64,000 nt of DNA. Origin: Planctomycetia bacterium. Its GTDB lineage: Bacteria > Planctomycetota > Planctomycetia > Pirellulales > JACPPG01. This document shows, piece after piece, positions 17,666-27,077 of the stretch; positions within the stretch are counted from its first letter, which is position 1, and each line of letters begins with the position of its first letter. The translations under genes were made by a program, and so were the position numbers. The stretch covers positions 83,802 to 147,801 of the forward strand of contig JACPPG010000015.1 in NCBI GenBank assembly GCA_016191115.1, read 5' to 3'. The notes below the pieces were generated by a model. The model saw only the letters and a program-made list of their open reading frames with translations. It did no database searches and had not been told where the DNA came from.

Positions 17666-18544
17666 ATGCAAGGTGAGCGTTACTCGGAATCAGACAACTA
17701 TTTCAACTACGCCGTTTGTCGGACGCCCGGCGCCAACTTCGCCGACGGCATCACGTCCAAAGACGGTGGCGAACCCATCGACTACGGGAAAGCACTAGAA
17801 CAGCACGCCCGCTATGTCGATACGCTTAGAGACCTGGGGATCAGCGTCACAGTGCTGCAACCTGATGCGCGTTTTCCCGATGGGTGTTTTGTCGAAGACA
17901 CTGCCGTCGTCCTGGAGAAAGGCGCGATGATTACGAACCCGGGTGACGTGCGAAGGCGCGGCGAGGCCGAAGTAATATACGCGGAAATAGATTCGATCAA
18001 GCCGACTGCACGCATGACGTTGCCCGGTACGCTCGATGGCGGCGACGTACTGAGAATTAGGGATCATTTCTACATCGGTGTGTCGAACCGGAGCAAAGCC
18101 AACGGAAAACTGCCGCCACGGACGAACGAAAAAGGTGTGCGGCAGCTTGTCGACTTCCTAAGGTCGCACGGCTTCGAGGCGTCGTTCGTCGAGGTCGATT
18201 CGGTCCTGCACCTGAAAACCGGGATAACGTACGTCGGCAAAAATACGGTGGTGGGCCTGGACGAATTCGTCAACCATGCTGCGTTCAGCCAGTACAAGAA
18301 AATCGTCGTGCCGCCCGAGGAACCGAACGCCGCCAATGTGCTCTTTGTGAACGACGCACTGATCATGCATGCCGGCAATCCGAAGACCGAGGCCAAGCTG
18401 CGGGCGTATGGGTTTGACGTGCGAGCAATTCCGATGAGCGAATTCGAGAAAATGGATGGCGGAGTCACCTGCCTTTCCATCCCGATGCAGACGCAAGAGA
18501 GGCTAGAGAGCAAGCCCGCACAACGCGCCGATAGGACTCTGTAA
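17666..18544 (+). CDS. Dimethylarginine dimethylaminohydrolase (DDAH)/arginine deiminase superfamily hydrolase
   Basis: CRTPGANFADGITS...YGKALEQHARYVDTLRDLGISVTVLQPDARFPDGCFVEDTAVV, PGTLDGGDVLRI, HLKTGITYVG, DGGVTCLSIPM (candidate catalytic Cys). Confidence 0.85.
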   Translation: MQGERYSESDNYFNYAVCRTPGANFADGITSKDGGEPIDYGKALEQHARYVDTLRDLGISVTVLQPDARFPDGCFVEDTAVVLEKGAMITNPGDVRRRGEAEVIYAEIDSIKPTARMTLPGTLDGGDVLRIRDHFYIGVSNRSKANGKLPPRTNEKGVRQLVDFLRSHGFEASFVEVDSVLHLKTGITYVGKNTVVGLDEFVNHAAFSQYKKIVVPPEEPNAANVLFVNDALIMHAGNPKTEAKLRAYGFDVRAIPMSEFEKMDGGVTCLSIPMQTQERLESKPAQRADRTL

Positions 18545-18662
18545 CCTGTGAATGGCCGAGCCCCCACGCAGAAGAGGGCGGAAGCGGCAATTGCCTCGGC
18601 AGGACCGAAGCGAACGCGGAGCCCGATAGCACGCGCCCGCCGTGGGCGAGGGCACGCGCGCG

Positions 18663-18704
18663 CAAAAACCTTGGCCCGGGCAACGAAAGGTCACCCGAGC
18701 CAAG
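18663..18704 (-). terminator. Candidate intrinsic terminator of amt
   Basis: Hairpin CTTGGCCCGGG / CCCGAGCCAAG (18670-18704) followed on the minus strand by GTTTTTG; lies downstream of the amt stop. Confidence 0.5.
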
Positions 18705-18807
18705 GCCATCCTTCTGGCTTGGCGAAAGCCAGAGCGCGCTTTGGGAGCGTCGAGGAAAGCCCGCGTCGGCGACGGTCGCGTCCGCAGCTCTCTCCCCGCT
18801 CGCCCCT

Positions 18808-20244
18808 TTAGACGAAGATGTATCCCTCTTCGTTATGCTGCGTGAGGTCCAAGCCTTGCCGCTCCTCGTCTTGCGAGACGCGCAGGCCCATCGTCGCGTT
18901 AAGGACCACAAGGATCACAAGCGTAGCGACGATGGCCAGCGCCCACGTGCCGAACGCGGCGACGAGCTGCGCCGGGAGGATCGGTCCACCTTCCAATGCC
19001 CCGAGCAGTTTGTGAGTGCCGCCAACATCTTGAACGGCACGAGTAGCAAACACGCCCGTCAGGATGGCGCCCAGGGTGCCACCGACGCCGTGAACGCCGA
19101 AGACGTCAAGCGAATCGTCATAGCCGAACTTCGGCTTGAGGACTGAACATGCCAGGCTGCACACAACGCCGGCTGCCGCCCCCATGATCAAGGAGGCCAT
19201 CGGCGTTACGTAGCCAGAAGCCGGTGTGATGCACACCAGCCCGGCGACCGCGCCCGAGGCGGCGCCCAATAGCGTCGGTTTGCCTGTGCGCAGCCAATCC
19301 ATGCACGCCCAAGCCAGCGCCGCCGCCGCGGCCGAGAAGTGCGTGTTGCAGAAGGCGCTGGCGGCGATGCCGTCGGCCGCCAGCGCGCTGCCGGCGTTGA
19401 AACCGAACCACCCCACCCACAATAGCGCCGCGCCAATCAACGTGTAGGTCAAATTGTGCGGCGGCATCGGCTCGGTCGGATAACCGACGCGCTTGCCCAT
19501 GAACAGCGCGCACACCAGAGCGGAAATGCCTGAGCTGATGTGCACGACAGTTCCCCCGGCGAAATCAAGAGCACCGCCGGCGATGCCGTTGTCGGTGTTG
19601 TAGGCAAAGATCCCACCCGCCCACACCCAATGGCACAGTGGGCAATAAACGAAGAAGTCCCACAGGATCATGAATACGACCATCGTGCTGAACTTCATCC
19701 GCTCGGCGAACGAGCCGACGATCAGCGCCGGCGTGATGATGAAGAACATGCCCTGGAAGAGCATGTGAGTCAGGTAAGGGATCGTTAGCATGGGGAACTG
19801 TGGGGTGACGACTGCTTTTGCGGATTCGTCCCACGTGCTTTGTACCCCTTGCATGAAGAACATCTTGGTATCGCCGATATAGGGGCTGCTGCCGCTGAAG
19901 CAAAGCGAATAGCAAAACAGCCCCCATAGCACGGTGTTCAAGCCCATCAAGAAGAAGCACTGCATGAACACGTTGACGACGTTCTTTTTCCGCACCAGCC
20001 CGCCGTAGAACATGGCCAGTCCGGGCGCCGTCATCATCAGCACAAGGGCCGACGACGTGAGGACCCAGGCGTTGTCGCCTTTGTCGAGCGGCGGTTGCGG
20101 CGGCGTCTCGCCCTTGGCGGCTGCCTCGGCCGATTCCTCCTTGGCGGTTTCGGCAGGCTCCTGAGCGTGAACGACCGATGCCAAGTAGCCCATCAAGGTC
20201 AAAAGGACCAACGCGGGACAGTAGACGCGAAGTAGTTTGTTCAT
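18808..20244 (-). CDS. amt: Ammonium transporter (Amt/MEP/Rh family)
   Basis: DNAWVLTSSALVLMMTAPGLAMFYGGLVRKKNVVNVFMQ...VFGVHGVGGTLGAILTGVF; signal peptide at MNKLLRVYCPALVLLTLMGYLASVVHA. Confidence 0.96.
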   Translation of the reverse strand: MNKLLRVYCPALVLLTLMGYLASVVHAQEPAETAKEESAEAAAKGETPPQPPLDKGDNAWVLTSSALVLMMTAPGLAMFYGGLVRKKNVVNVFMQCFFLMGLNTVLWGLFCYSLCFSGSSPYIGDTKMFFMQGVQSTWDESAKAVVTPQFPMLTIPYLTHMLFQGMFFIITPALIVGSFAERMKFSTMVVFMILWDFFVYCPLCHWVWAGGIFAYNTDNGIAGGALDFAGGTVVHISSGISALVCALFMGKRVGYPTEPMPPHNLTYTLIGAALLWVGWFGFNAGSALAADGIAASAFCNTHFSAAAAALAWACMDWLRTGKPTLLGAASGAVAGLVCITPASGYVTPMASLIMGAAAGVVCSLACSVLKPKFGYDDSLDVFGVHGVGGTLGAILTGVFATRAVQDVGGTHKLLGALEGGPILPAQLVAAFGTWALAIVATLVILVVLNATMGLRVSQDEERQGLDLTQHNEEGYIFV

Positions 20245-20468
20245 TTCCCGGCCTCGCTTTCGAAGGATGTGCTTGGAAGGGTGAAGTCGAGTGGCACGGC
20301 GTCCAAACGGCACCGCGCGACCATCTAACAACAAGGGAAAAAGGCACGATGCGAGTCGGTCTGCGCCCATTCCGCGCACATTAGGACGCATACCTGGCGG
20401 GGGGACTCACCGCACGAACTGAATGCCTGGGGACAGCCCTCCTCCGCCGAAAGGGCGTCCCAACACAA

Positions 20469-20798
20469 TCAAACCTGCAGCTTGACGCGCAGCGTGCTCA
20501 AGGTGAGCGGGCGCGACGATCCACTCGGTCCCCATGAGATCGCGAGCAACGCGGCGTCGCAGCCGGCATCGCGGGACGCCTCCGACAGCGCTTGCCAGCG
20601 GCCCTCGGCCAGCAGCACGCGGCCCAGGTCGCGCGCGTGACGGACCAGGGCTGTGCGACACGGCAAGGAACAGTGGCAGGCAATCTTCGGCGACGACTTC
20701 AGGGCGGTGGATTTCGCGGTCCAAAGCGCATCGACTCTTGCCATGCCGGAAACGGCAAACAGCAACAGCACCGTCGCGATGAGCCGTTTCCGGTCCAT
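20469..20798 (-). CDS. Small secreted hypothetical protein
   Basis: MDRKRLIATVLLLFAVSGMARVDA signal-like N-terminus; no family recognised. Confidence 0.45.
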   Translation of the reverse strand: MDRKRLIATVLLLFAVSGMARVDALWTAKSTALKSSPKIACHCSLPCRTALVRHARDLGRVLLAEGRWQALSEASRDAGCDAALLAISWGPSGSSRPLTLSTLRVKLQV

Positions 20799-21073
20799 GA
20801 GTCGAACCACCGTCACACACGGGCAACAAGACGTTCCCGATTCCAGAGCCGCCTAAGCTTGGCCCGGTAAGCAGCTCTTGTGCCGAAGTGAGATCTTCCG
20901 CCGCCCGCCGGTGCGAGAAGTCCTTTTAGGGCAGGGCCTTATGACTGGCGCGGCGCCCACGCGTCGCCCGCTTCGGCAGGAGGCGAGCGAGCGTCGTGCA
21001 TTCACCGACGGCATTGCCTGCGCAAGGCGCGGGCACGAAGCCCGCTTTGGTGAGCCTTCGGCGCCGGCCGCAT

Positions 21074-23416
21074 CTACTCAGGCGCAGGCATGTCAGGCTT
21101 CACGCCATGCGTGAAGAATCGCCCCATCGGCCCGGCGATGATGGCGGGCATGAGGACAAGGTCGGCAAAGAGGCTCCCGGCCAATAGCGTTACCATGAGG
21201 AGGCCGAACATCCGTGTCGGCACAAAGGAGCTGAGACCGAAAACCGAGAGGCCCAGGCCCACGACGATCGTGCTTTGGGCCATGGCGGCGGCCGCATTGC
21301 GATAGGCGTAGATCGCCGCGGTCCGTCGATCGTAGCCTTTGGCCACTCCGAATCGGAACCAGGTGATGTAGTGCGCGGCGTCATCGACCGCGACACCCAT
21401 CGCAACGCTGGCCGTCATCATGGTGCCGATGTCGATGACCATGCCGAAATAGCCCATTAGGCCGAATGCCACCGCCATCGGCCAGACGTTGGGAAACATC
21501 ACCAATAAGCCAGCGGGCACGCTGCGGTAGGTAATCCCCATAACGGCCGCCATCGTCAGGAACGCCCAGAAAAAGCCGCTTTGGAGCCCTTCGAGCAAAG
21601 TCCGCTCGGCCTTGTAGACGACAGGCGTCACGCCGGTGTAGATGGCTGAGATGCCTTCGATGCCCTTGTCCCGCTCTTGCTGCAAGAAGGGCTCGACCTC
21701 ACGGCGGATTTCCTCGACGAACAGACCGTAGTCGATATCGGCCATACCCAAGAGCCGCGTGCTGATCCGCCACTCTTCTTCGTCGGTGTCGGCGGTTCTC
21801 TCGTGGCTCAAGTAGTCTCCAAACTCGAATTCATCGCGGTGCTCTTCCAGGGTTTTGTTGAACACGTCGCGGCGAACGTAGTCTGGATTGCGAACGACCA
21901 ACCGCTGGAAGGCTCCGCCAAGACGGCGCGGCTTGGGAGTCGATTCGGCGGGCAAGGGGGGCGTGAACGTGGCAGCCGACATGCCGCTACTGACTTCGGG
22001 CAGCTTGACCAGGTGCCGCGCGATCCGTTCGACCAGTTCCAGGCGCTGGAGGAACGTCATGTGATTGGTGCGGTTGTCGAATCGCAACACCACTTCCATC
22101 GGCACCAGTCCGCCCAAGTGCTCTTCCAGCCAGGTGTACTCCTGCACGACGCGCGCCTCAGGCGAGAAGAGATCCGCGATGGCAACCGACGTCTTCACCC
22201 TCAACACGCCCATGCCGCATGCAACCATGACAACGGCAAAAACCAGACAAATCCACGGACTCTTGCCCACGACAAGCCATGCGCATCGCAATCCCAGCCG
22301 GTGGCCAAATGTGGGTGTCGCTTCGGCTAGCGGATCGAGCGGAGGCGGCGCGGTGAGCTTTGGCGGCCAAAGCTGCAAGGCCGCCGGCACGCACAAATAT
22401 AAAAGTCCCAGCGTCGCCATGACGCCCACTCCGGAATACAAGCCGAAAGACCGGATCGGCACCAGCTCGCTCAGGCACAGCGAAAAGAGTCCGATGGCAC
22501 TGGTTCCGGCGGACAAGAAGCACGGAAGCCAGGCCCGCTTAAGGGCACGTCCCGGCGCACCTTGCAGGCCCGTCTCATGAACCGTGTTCCGATAGTAGTT
22601 GATGATGTGAATCGCGCCGGAAAGTGACGCGGTGTACACCACCGGGGGCATCGAGTAGAGGATGGCGTCCATCGTATTGCCGGTGAAATGCACTAGCGCC
22701 AGTGCGATCGCCGCGCTGTAGATGGCACAGGCAAAGACCAGAATCGTCAGATACCACTGCCGCATGCACCAATAGGCAAGCCCTAGTCCCAAGAGCGCCG
22801 ACAACGTGGCCAGGTAGCGGAGTGTCTTCTTGCCCTCATTATCGATCGCAACGTTGTCCACGGGCGGCCCGCCCATGTAAATCTCTTCGGGCGACAGGCC
22901 CGTCGCCAGCTCGGCAGCGCGGGTCAGCTCCTCGATCGAGCGATGCGGGTCTTCCTGACCCTTGGGCGTTAGCGCCACCACCGCGCTTGTCTGCTCGTCT
23001 TTACCGACTAGCAATCCAGACAGCCGTTCGACCGCCTCGGCCCGTGTTAGATTGACCGGCGGCTCGACCAGCCGCTTCACGACTTCCGGCCCGGTCAGCA
23101 CGCTCGAGAATAACGACGTGTCGATTGGACTCTCGGCATCCCTTGATTCAGGCACGAGCAGACGAGCGAACTTTTCGACGCGCGGATCATCCAGCTTGGC
23201 GCCAGTCCAACTAACAAGGACCTGAGTCTCGTTCTCGAAATGCGACTGGAACCAGCGATACTCGGCGGTTTCCTGGAATGTCGCCGGCAGCCAATCCTTG
23301 ACGTCGTTGCGGTTGCTCTGCGACGCCATCTTGGCCCCATACAAGAAGACGGGGACCAACAGAACGGCGATTCCAAGAATCAATCGGCTGTAGCGCTCGT
23401 AGAAGGAGGTCTTCAT
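21074..23416 (-). CDS. MMPL/RND superfamily exporter
   Basis: 780 aa; two TM bundles, DIGTMMTASVAMGVAVDDAAHYITWFRFG and related RND motifs. Confidence 0.92.
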   Translation of the reverse strand: MKTSFYERYSRLILGIAVLLVPVFLYGAKMASQSNRNDVKDWLPATFQETAEYRWFQSHFENETQVLVSWTGAKLDDPRVEKFARLLVPESRDAESPIDTSLFSSVLTGPEVVKRLVEPPVNLTRAEAVERLSGLLVGKDEQTSAVVALTPKGQEDPHRSIEELTRAAELATGLSPEEIYMGGPPVDNVAIDNEGKKTLRYLATLSALLGLGLAYWCMRQWYLTILVFACAIYSAAIALALVHFTGNTMDAILYSMPPVVYTASLSGAIHIINYYRNTVHETGLQGAPGRALKRAWLPCFLSAGTSAIGLFSLCLSELVPIRSFGLYSGVGVMATLGLLYLCVPAALQLWPPKLTAPPPLDPLAEATPTFGHRLGLRCAWLVVGKSPWICLVFAVVMVACGMGVLRVKTSVAIADLFSPEARVVQEYTWLEEHLGGLVPMEVVLRFDNRTNHMTFLQRLELVERIARHLVKLPEVSSGMSAATFTPPLPAESTPKPRRLGGAFQRLVVRNPDYVRRDVFNKTLEEHRDEFEFGDYLSHERTADTDEEEWRISTRLLGMADIDYGLFVEEIRREVEPFLQQERDKGIEGISAIYTGVTPVVYKAERTLLEGLQSGFFWAFLTMAAVMGITYRSVPAGLLVMFPNVWPMAVAFGLMGYFGMVIDIGTMMTASVAMGVAVDDAAHYITWFRFGVAKGYDRRTAAIYAYRNAAAAMAQSTIVVGLGLSVFGLSSFVPTRMFGLLMVTLLAGSLFADLVLMPAIIAGPMGRFFTHGVKPDMPAPE

Positions 23417-23479
23417 TTGCTCTCACCGCTATCCGGGAACATGTCGCGATCGACCGGCGCCAGCCTGGAGAGTCCGCTG

Positions 23480-24151
23480 CTAATCCCAATTGATAGCCAC
23501 GTCAGCTATCGCGCGCCGCAATCGCGCCACACCCAGGGGCGTTACCTTTGTTCCGCTAAGGGTCAGGCTTTCCAGCTTTTTCAGGGTTCCGAGGCTGCCC
23601 AGACCGTCATCCGTTACCGCCGTGTTGCTGAGGTTCAGAGTTTTGAGTTCCGTCAAACGGCTGAGATGAACAAGCCCCTTGTCCGACACCTTGGTGAATC
23701 CCAGATCCAAGACTTCGAGCTTCTTGAGCGGTTTCAGGTGCTCGACGCTTTCGTCATTCACGGCCGTGTCCCAGAAACGCAGCTCGCGCAGCTCAGGTAA
23801 GCTTTCCAAGTGGGCGAGACCGGAGCCGTCGAATTCCACGTAACTGAGATCGATGCTGCGCAGCGACTTCCAGTCGGACAAATGACGCAGCCCTTTGTCG
23901 GTCACCTTGGCATCCTTCAAGGACAGGGTGCGAATCCCCGCCAGGCCTTTCATGCCAGCCAGCCCGTCGTCTCCCAGCGAACAGCGGCTGAAGTCCACGC
24001 CGATAACGGGCTTTGACTGCTGCTTCTCGTCGACGACAACGGTTCCGCCAAGATGGCGCACGCGATCGACGGCTTCTTGGACGGCGCGAGACGGCTCCCC
24101 GGCAGCCGCCCCGATTACGACAACGAATGCTACTATTCCACGAATCGCCAT
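23480..24151 (-). CDS. Leucine-rich-repeat secreted protein
   Basis: 223 aa; repeated LKSLRSIDLSYVEFDGSGLAHL / LKKLEVLDLGFTKVSDKGLVHL units. Confidence 0.9.
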   Translation of the reverse strand: MAIRGIVAFVVVIGAAAGEPSRAVQEAVDRVRHLGGTVVVDEKQQSKPVIGVDFSRCSLGDDGLAGMKGLAGIRTLSLKDAKVTDKGLRHLSDWKSLRSIDLSYVEFDGSGLAHLESLPELRELRFWDTAVNDESVEHLKPLKKLEVLDLGFTKVSDKGLVHLSRLTELKTLNLSNTAVTDDGLGSLGTLKKLESLTLSGTKVTPLGVARLRRAIADVAINWD

Positions 24152-24191
24152 GGCTTTTCCCCGTTAGGTTTGCGGGCCGTGATTGGCACGC

Positions 24192-24305
24192 TTAAAAGCC
24201 AAGAAGACGTTGCAAAGCGTACACGACCCCGAACGCAAGCGCGATCGAACCCACGAGCACCAAAATCAACTTCAGGAAGCCGGAGCCTCCTTGTGATTGG
24301 TCCAT
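24192..24305 (-). CDS. 37-aa small membrane protein
   Basis: Not in the ORF track; hand translation MDQSQGGSGFLKLILVLVGSIALAFGVVYALQRLLGF*; AGGGAG Shine-Dalgarno-like sequence 8 nt upstream of ATG; one TM helix. Confidence 0.6.
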   Translation of the reverse strand: MDQSQGGSGFLKLILVLVGSIALAFGVVYALQRLLGF

Positions 24306-24371
24306 TGCAGAATCTCCCTGGGAGCGCGCGGTGTCCGCGCGGAACAAGACGCAAGGGAGGCCGAAGAAGGG

Positions 24372-24692
24372 CTAAATCTGCAGGCGAACGTACTGCGCTT
24401 GGAGCGTCGTCGGTGTTGCCGGCTTGTCGGTCAGAGAACCAGAGGTGGGGACCAGCCTGACGGTGAGAGACGACGATGCGGCGAAGGTGCTTCCTATGGC
24501 CAATCGCGAGCGACCCAGTTCCGGCCCGCGAGACAACTGCCGACTGGTAATGGAGACGGGGATTGCAGCCAAGTCCGGCTGCAATTCGCTGTGAAACTGC
24601 GAGCCGCGTTGCCGGGGCGAAGCAAGCGAAAGTTGGCCCAAACCATCAATCGCGAGCGGACAGACGGCAAGCACGATGACCAAGGATCGCAT
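24372..24692 (-). CDS. Small secreted hypothetical protein (106 aa)
   Basis: In-frame internal start MRSLVIVLAVCPLAIDGLGQLSLASPRQRG gives a signal-peptide-like N-terminus. Confidence 0.4.
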   Translation of the reverse strand: MRSLVIVLAVCPLAIDGLGQLSLASPRQRGSQFHSELQPDLAAIPVSITSRQLSRGPELGRSRLAIGSTFAASSSLTVRLVPTSGSLTDKPATPTTLQAQYVRLQI

Positions 24693-24746
24693 GGCGGCTA
24701 TTATGACGAGAGCCTCCCTGGCAGTCCAGTTTGATCGTGCAGCGAG

Positions 24747-24903
24747 CAGGGCCATTTTGTTTTTCAAGATGGCGAGGCGGGAAAATGGGACTGGCTCCGA
24801 GCCCACAGCGTGCAAGCCCCTTCCAACGAAGGTTGCGTCTCGGTGCCTGTCCCACTTTCCCGCCGGCGCGCTGCCGCTCAGTGTGAATATGTGAAAGGCC
24901 CTG
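24747..24903. mobile_element. 157-bp palindromic MITE/REP-like element, family 2, copy 2
   Basis: Ends CAGGGCCATT ... AAAGGCCCTG; stem 24776-24801 / 24839-24864. Confidence 0.8.
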
Positions 24904-24914
24904 GTGGAACGAGC

Positions 24915-25952
24915 ATGACTTCCATTTCCTCGGACCATAACGTGCGGCGGGCCAGCGTTGGATCGGGCGCATGGTCGTTCGAGGCGTTGCCCGACTGGGC
25001 GCAGCGCCCCAGCGGCGTCGCGTGGCGCGAGGTTGCCGCGGTGGCCACGGACCGGCAAAACCGCGTCTACGTCTTCAATCGCGGCGATCATCCGCTCTTG
25101 ATCTTTAATCCCGACGGCTCGTTCGCCCAACCGTGGGGCGAAGGGCGGTTCGTGCGGCCGCACGGCATCACGATCGGCCCCGACGACGCCGTGTACTGTG
25201 CCGACGACTTCAACCATACCGTGCGCAAGTTCACGCCCGACGGCCGGCTACTCATGACGCTGGGCACAAGCGGCCATCCCTCCGACACCGGCGCGACCAG
25301 CATCGACTTCCGCACGATTCGCCGCGCCGCGGGACCATTCCACTATCCCACCAACGTGGCGCTTGGGCCTGAGGGCGAGATCTACGTCACGGACGGGTAC
25401 GGCAACGCCCGTGTCCACAAGTTCGCGGCCGACGGGAGACTGCTTTTTTCTTGGGGTGAGCCCGGCGCCGCGCCGGGGCAATTCCGCGTGCCGCACGGCA
25501 TCGCCGTGGATGGCGGCGGACGGGTGTTCGTGGCCGATCGCGAGAATAGCCGTATCCAGATCTTTTCGCCGGATGGAAAGTTTCTGGATCAGTGGATCGA
25601 CGTGGCGCGGCCCTGCCAAGTTGTATTCGACGCGGAGGGCAATCTGCTCGTGGCCGAGCTCGGTTTTCGCGCCGGCATGTGGCCGGGCACGGCAGCGCCC
25701 TCGCCGGACGCGACCGGCGGGCGGGTGAGCGTCTTCGACGCCGTGGGCAAGCTGGTGGCCCGTTGGGGCGGCGGCGACGCTCCGACCGAGGCCGGCGACT
25801 TTTTCGCGCCGCACGACATCTGCCTCGACTCGCGCGGCGACATCTACGTCGCCGAGGTGGTCGCGTCGGCCGCCGGCGACCCGAGCATGGCGCCGCGGTA
25901 TCACACGTTGCAGAAGTTCGTGCGGCGGGGATCCGCGAGTATCGCGCCATGA
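24915..25952 (+). CDS. NHL-repeat beta-propeller protein
   Basis: Start MTSISSDHNVRR; repeated PHGITIGPDDAVYCADDFNHTVRKFTPDGRLL / VPHGIAVDGGGRVFVADRENSRIQIFSPDGKFL. Confidence 0.9.
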   Translation: MTSISSDHNVRRASVGSGAWSFEALPDWAQRPSGVAWREVAAVATDRQNRVYVFNRGDHPLLIFNPDGSFAQPWGEGRFVRPHGITIGPDDAVYCADDFNHTVRKFTPDGRLLMTLGTSGHPSDTGATSIDFRTIRRAAGPFHYPTNVALGPEGEIYVTDGYGNARVHKFAADGRLLFSWGEPGAAPGQFRVPHGIAVDGGGRVFVADRENSRIQIFSPDGKFLDQWIDVARPCQVVFDAEGNLLVAELGFRAGMWPGTAAPSPDATGGRVSVFDAVGKLVARWGGGDAPTEAGDFFAPHDICLDSRGDIYVAEVVASAAGDPSMAPRYHTLQKFVRRGSASIAP

Positions 25953-27040
25953 GAGCCTGGCGATTTTACGCCTTCGGCGACATGCGGCTGGACGACGTTC
26001 CGCCGCCGGAATTGCGCGCCGGCCACGTGCTGGTCGCGCCGCTGTGCGTGCAGCCCAGCGTCACCGAGGCGCAGCTCGCGCTGGGAATCCCCACGCTGGC
26101 CTACGAGCGCGTCAAGCGGCGGCTGGCGAGCGACGCACCGCTGCAACTTTTTGGGCACGAATTCTGCGCGCGGATCGTGGAGACCGGCCCCGGCGTCACG
26201 CGCTTTGCGGTCGGCGACCGCGTGGCGGCGCGGGCCAAGCTGCCGTGCGGAACCTGCTCGCTTTGCACGTCGGGCCGCAGCGAGCTGTGCCGCGCTGGCC
26301 CGGTGATCGGCTTCGACCTGCCGGGGTGTTTTTGCGAAATCGCGACGCTGCCGGAGATCGCGCTCGTGAAAGTCGACGATCGCATCTCGGATAGCGAAGC
26401 CGCTTGCCTGCAATCGCTCTCCGACAGTGTGGCCGCCGTCGAGACCGCCCAGATCAAAATTGGCGATTCGGTAGCGATCTTCGGCCAGGGGAGCATGGGC
26501 CTCGAGTGCCTGCAGGTCGCCCGCCTCAGCGGGGCCGGCCAGGCGATCACGGTCGACGTGCGCGAGGAATCGTGCCGCATCTCGCGCGAGCTGGGAGCCG
26601 ACCACGCCCTGAACGCGCGGACGTGCGACGTCGTCTCAGCCATTCGCGATCTTACCGAGGGCAATGGCGCCGACGTCGTCTTCGAGTGCGCCGGCGGCAG
26701 CCCCAAGCAGGGGCTCGCCGGATCGCAGACCCTCGGCCAGGCTATCGACGCGGTCCGCGCCGGCGGCAAGCTGATGGGCGTGTCGTTTTTTGGCGGGCCG
26801 GTAGAATTGAACGTCGATCTGCTGCGCGAGCGGAGCCTGCGCTATCTCTTCCCTGATGTCAGCACGCTCGGGCACCTGGAGCACACGGTTCGCCTGGTCG
26901 CCACCGGCCGCGTCCGCGTGAAGCCCACGATCACGCACGTGCTTGAGGGAATCGAAGCGGTGCCGAGGGCCTTCGAGATCACGGCCAACAAGGGCCAGCA
27001 CCAGGCGATCAACCCGGCGCAGGTGATGATGCGGAAGTGA
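25949..27040 (+). CDS. Zinc-dependent medium-chain alcohol dehydrogenase family protein
   Basis: ATGA overlap with the upstream gene; FGHEFCARIVETGPGV, CGTCSLCTSGRSELC, GADVVFECAGG. Confidence 0.92.
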   Translation: MRAWRFYAFGDMRLDDVPPPELRAGHVLVAPLCVQPSVTEAQLALGIPTLAYERVKRRLASDAPLQLFGHEFCARIVETGPGVTRFAVGDRVAARAKLPCGTCSLCTSGRSELCRAGPVIGFDLPGCFCEIATLPEIALVKVDDRISDSEAACLQSLSDSVAAVETAQIKIGDSVAIFGQGSMGLECLQVARLSGAGQAITVDVREESCRISRELGADHALNARTCDVVSAIRDLTEGNGADVVFECAGGSPKQGLAGSQTLGQAIDAVRAGGKLMGVSFFGGPVELNVDLLRERSLRYLFPDVSTLGHLEHTVRLVATGRVRVKPTITHVLEGIEAVPRAFEITANKGQHQAINPAQVMMRK

Positions 27041-27077
27041 GGCGGGCCGGCCAGTCGGCGAGACGCTGCATACATCC

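Noticed and set aside
24747-24903. Riboswitch or structured leader upstream of the NHL gene
   Set aside because: The structure is a dispersed repeat copy found in unrelated contexts, so it is not gene-specific.
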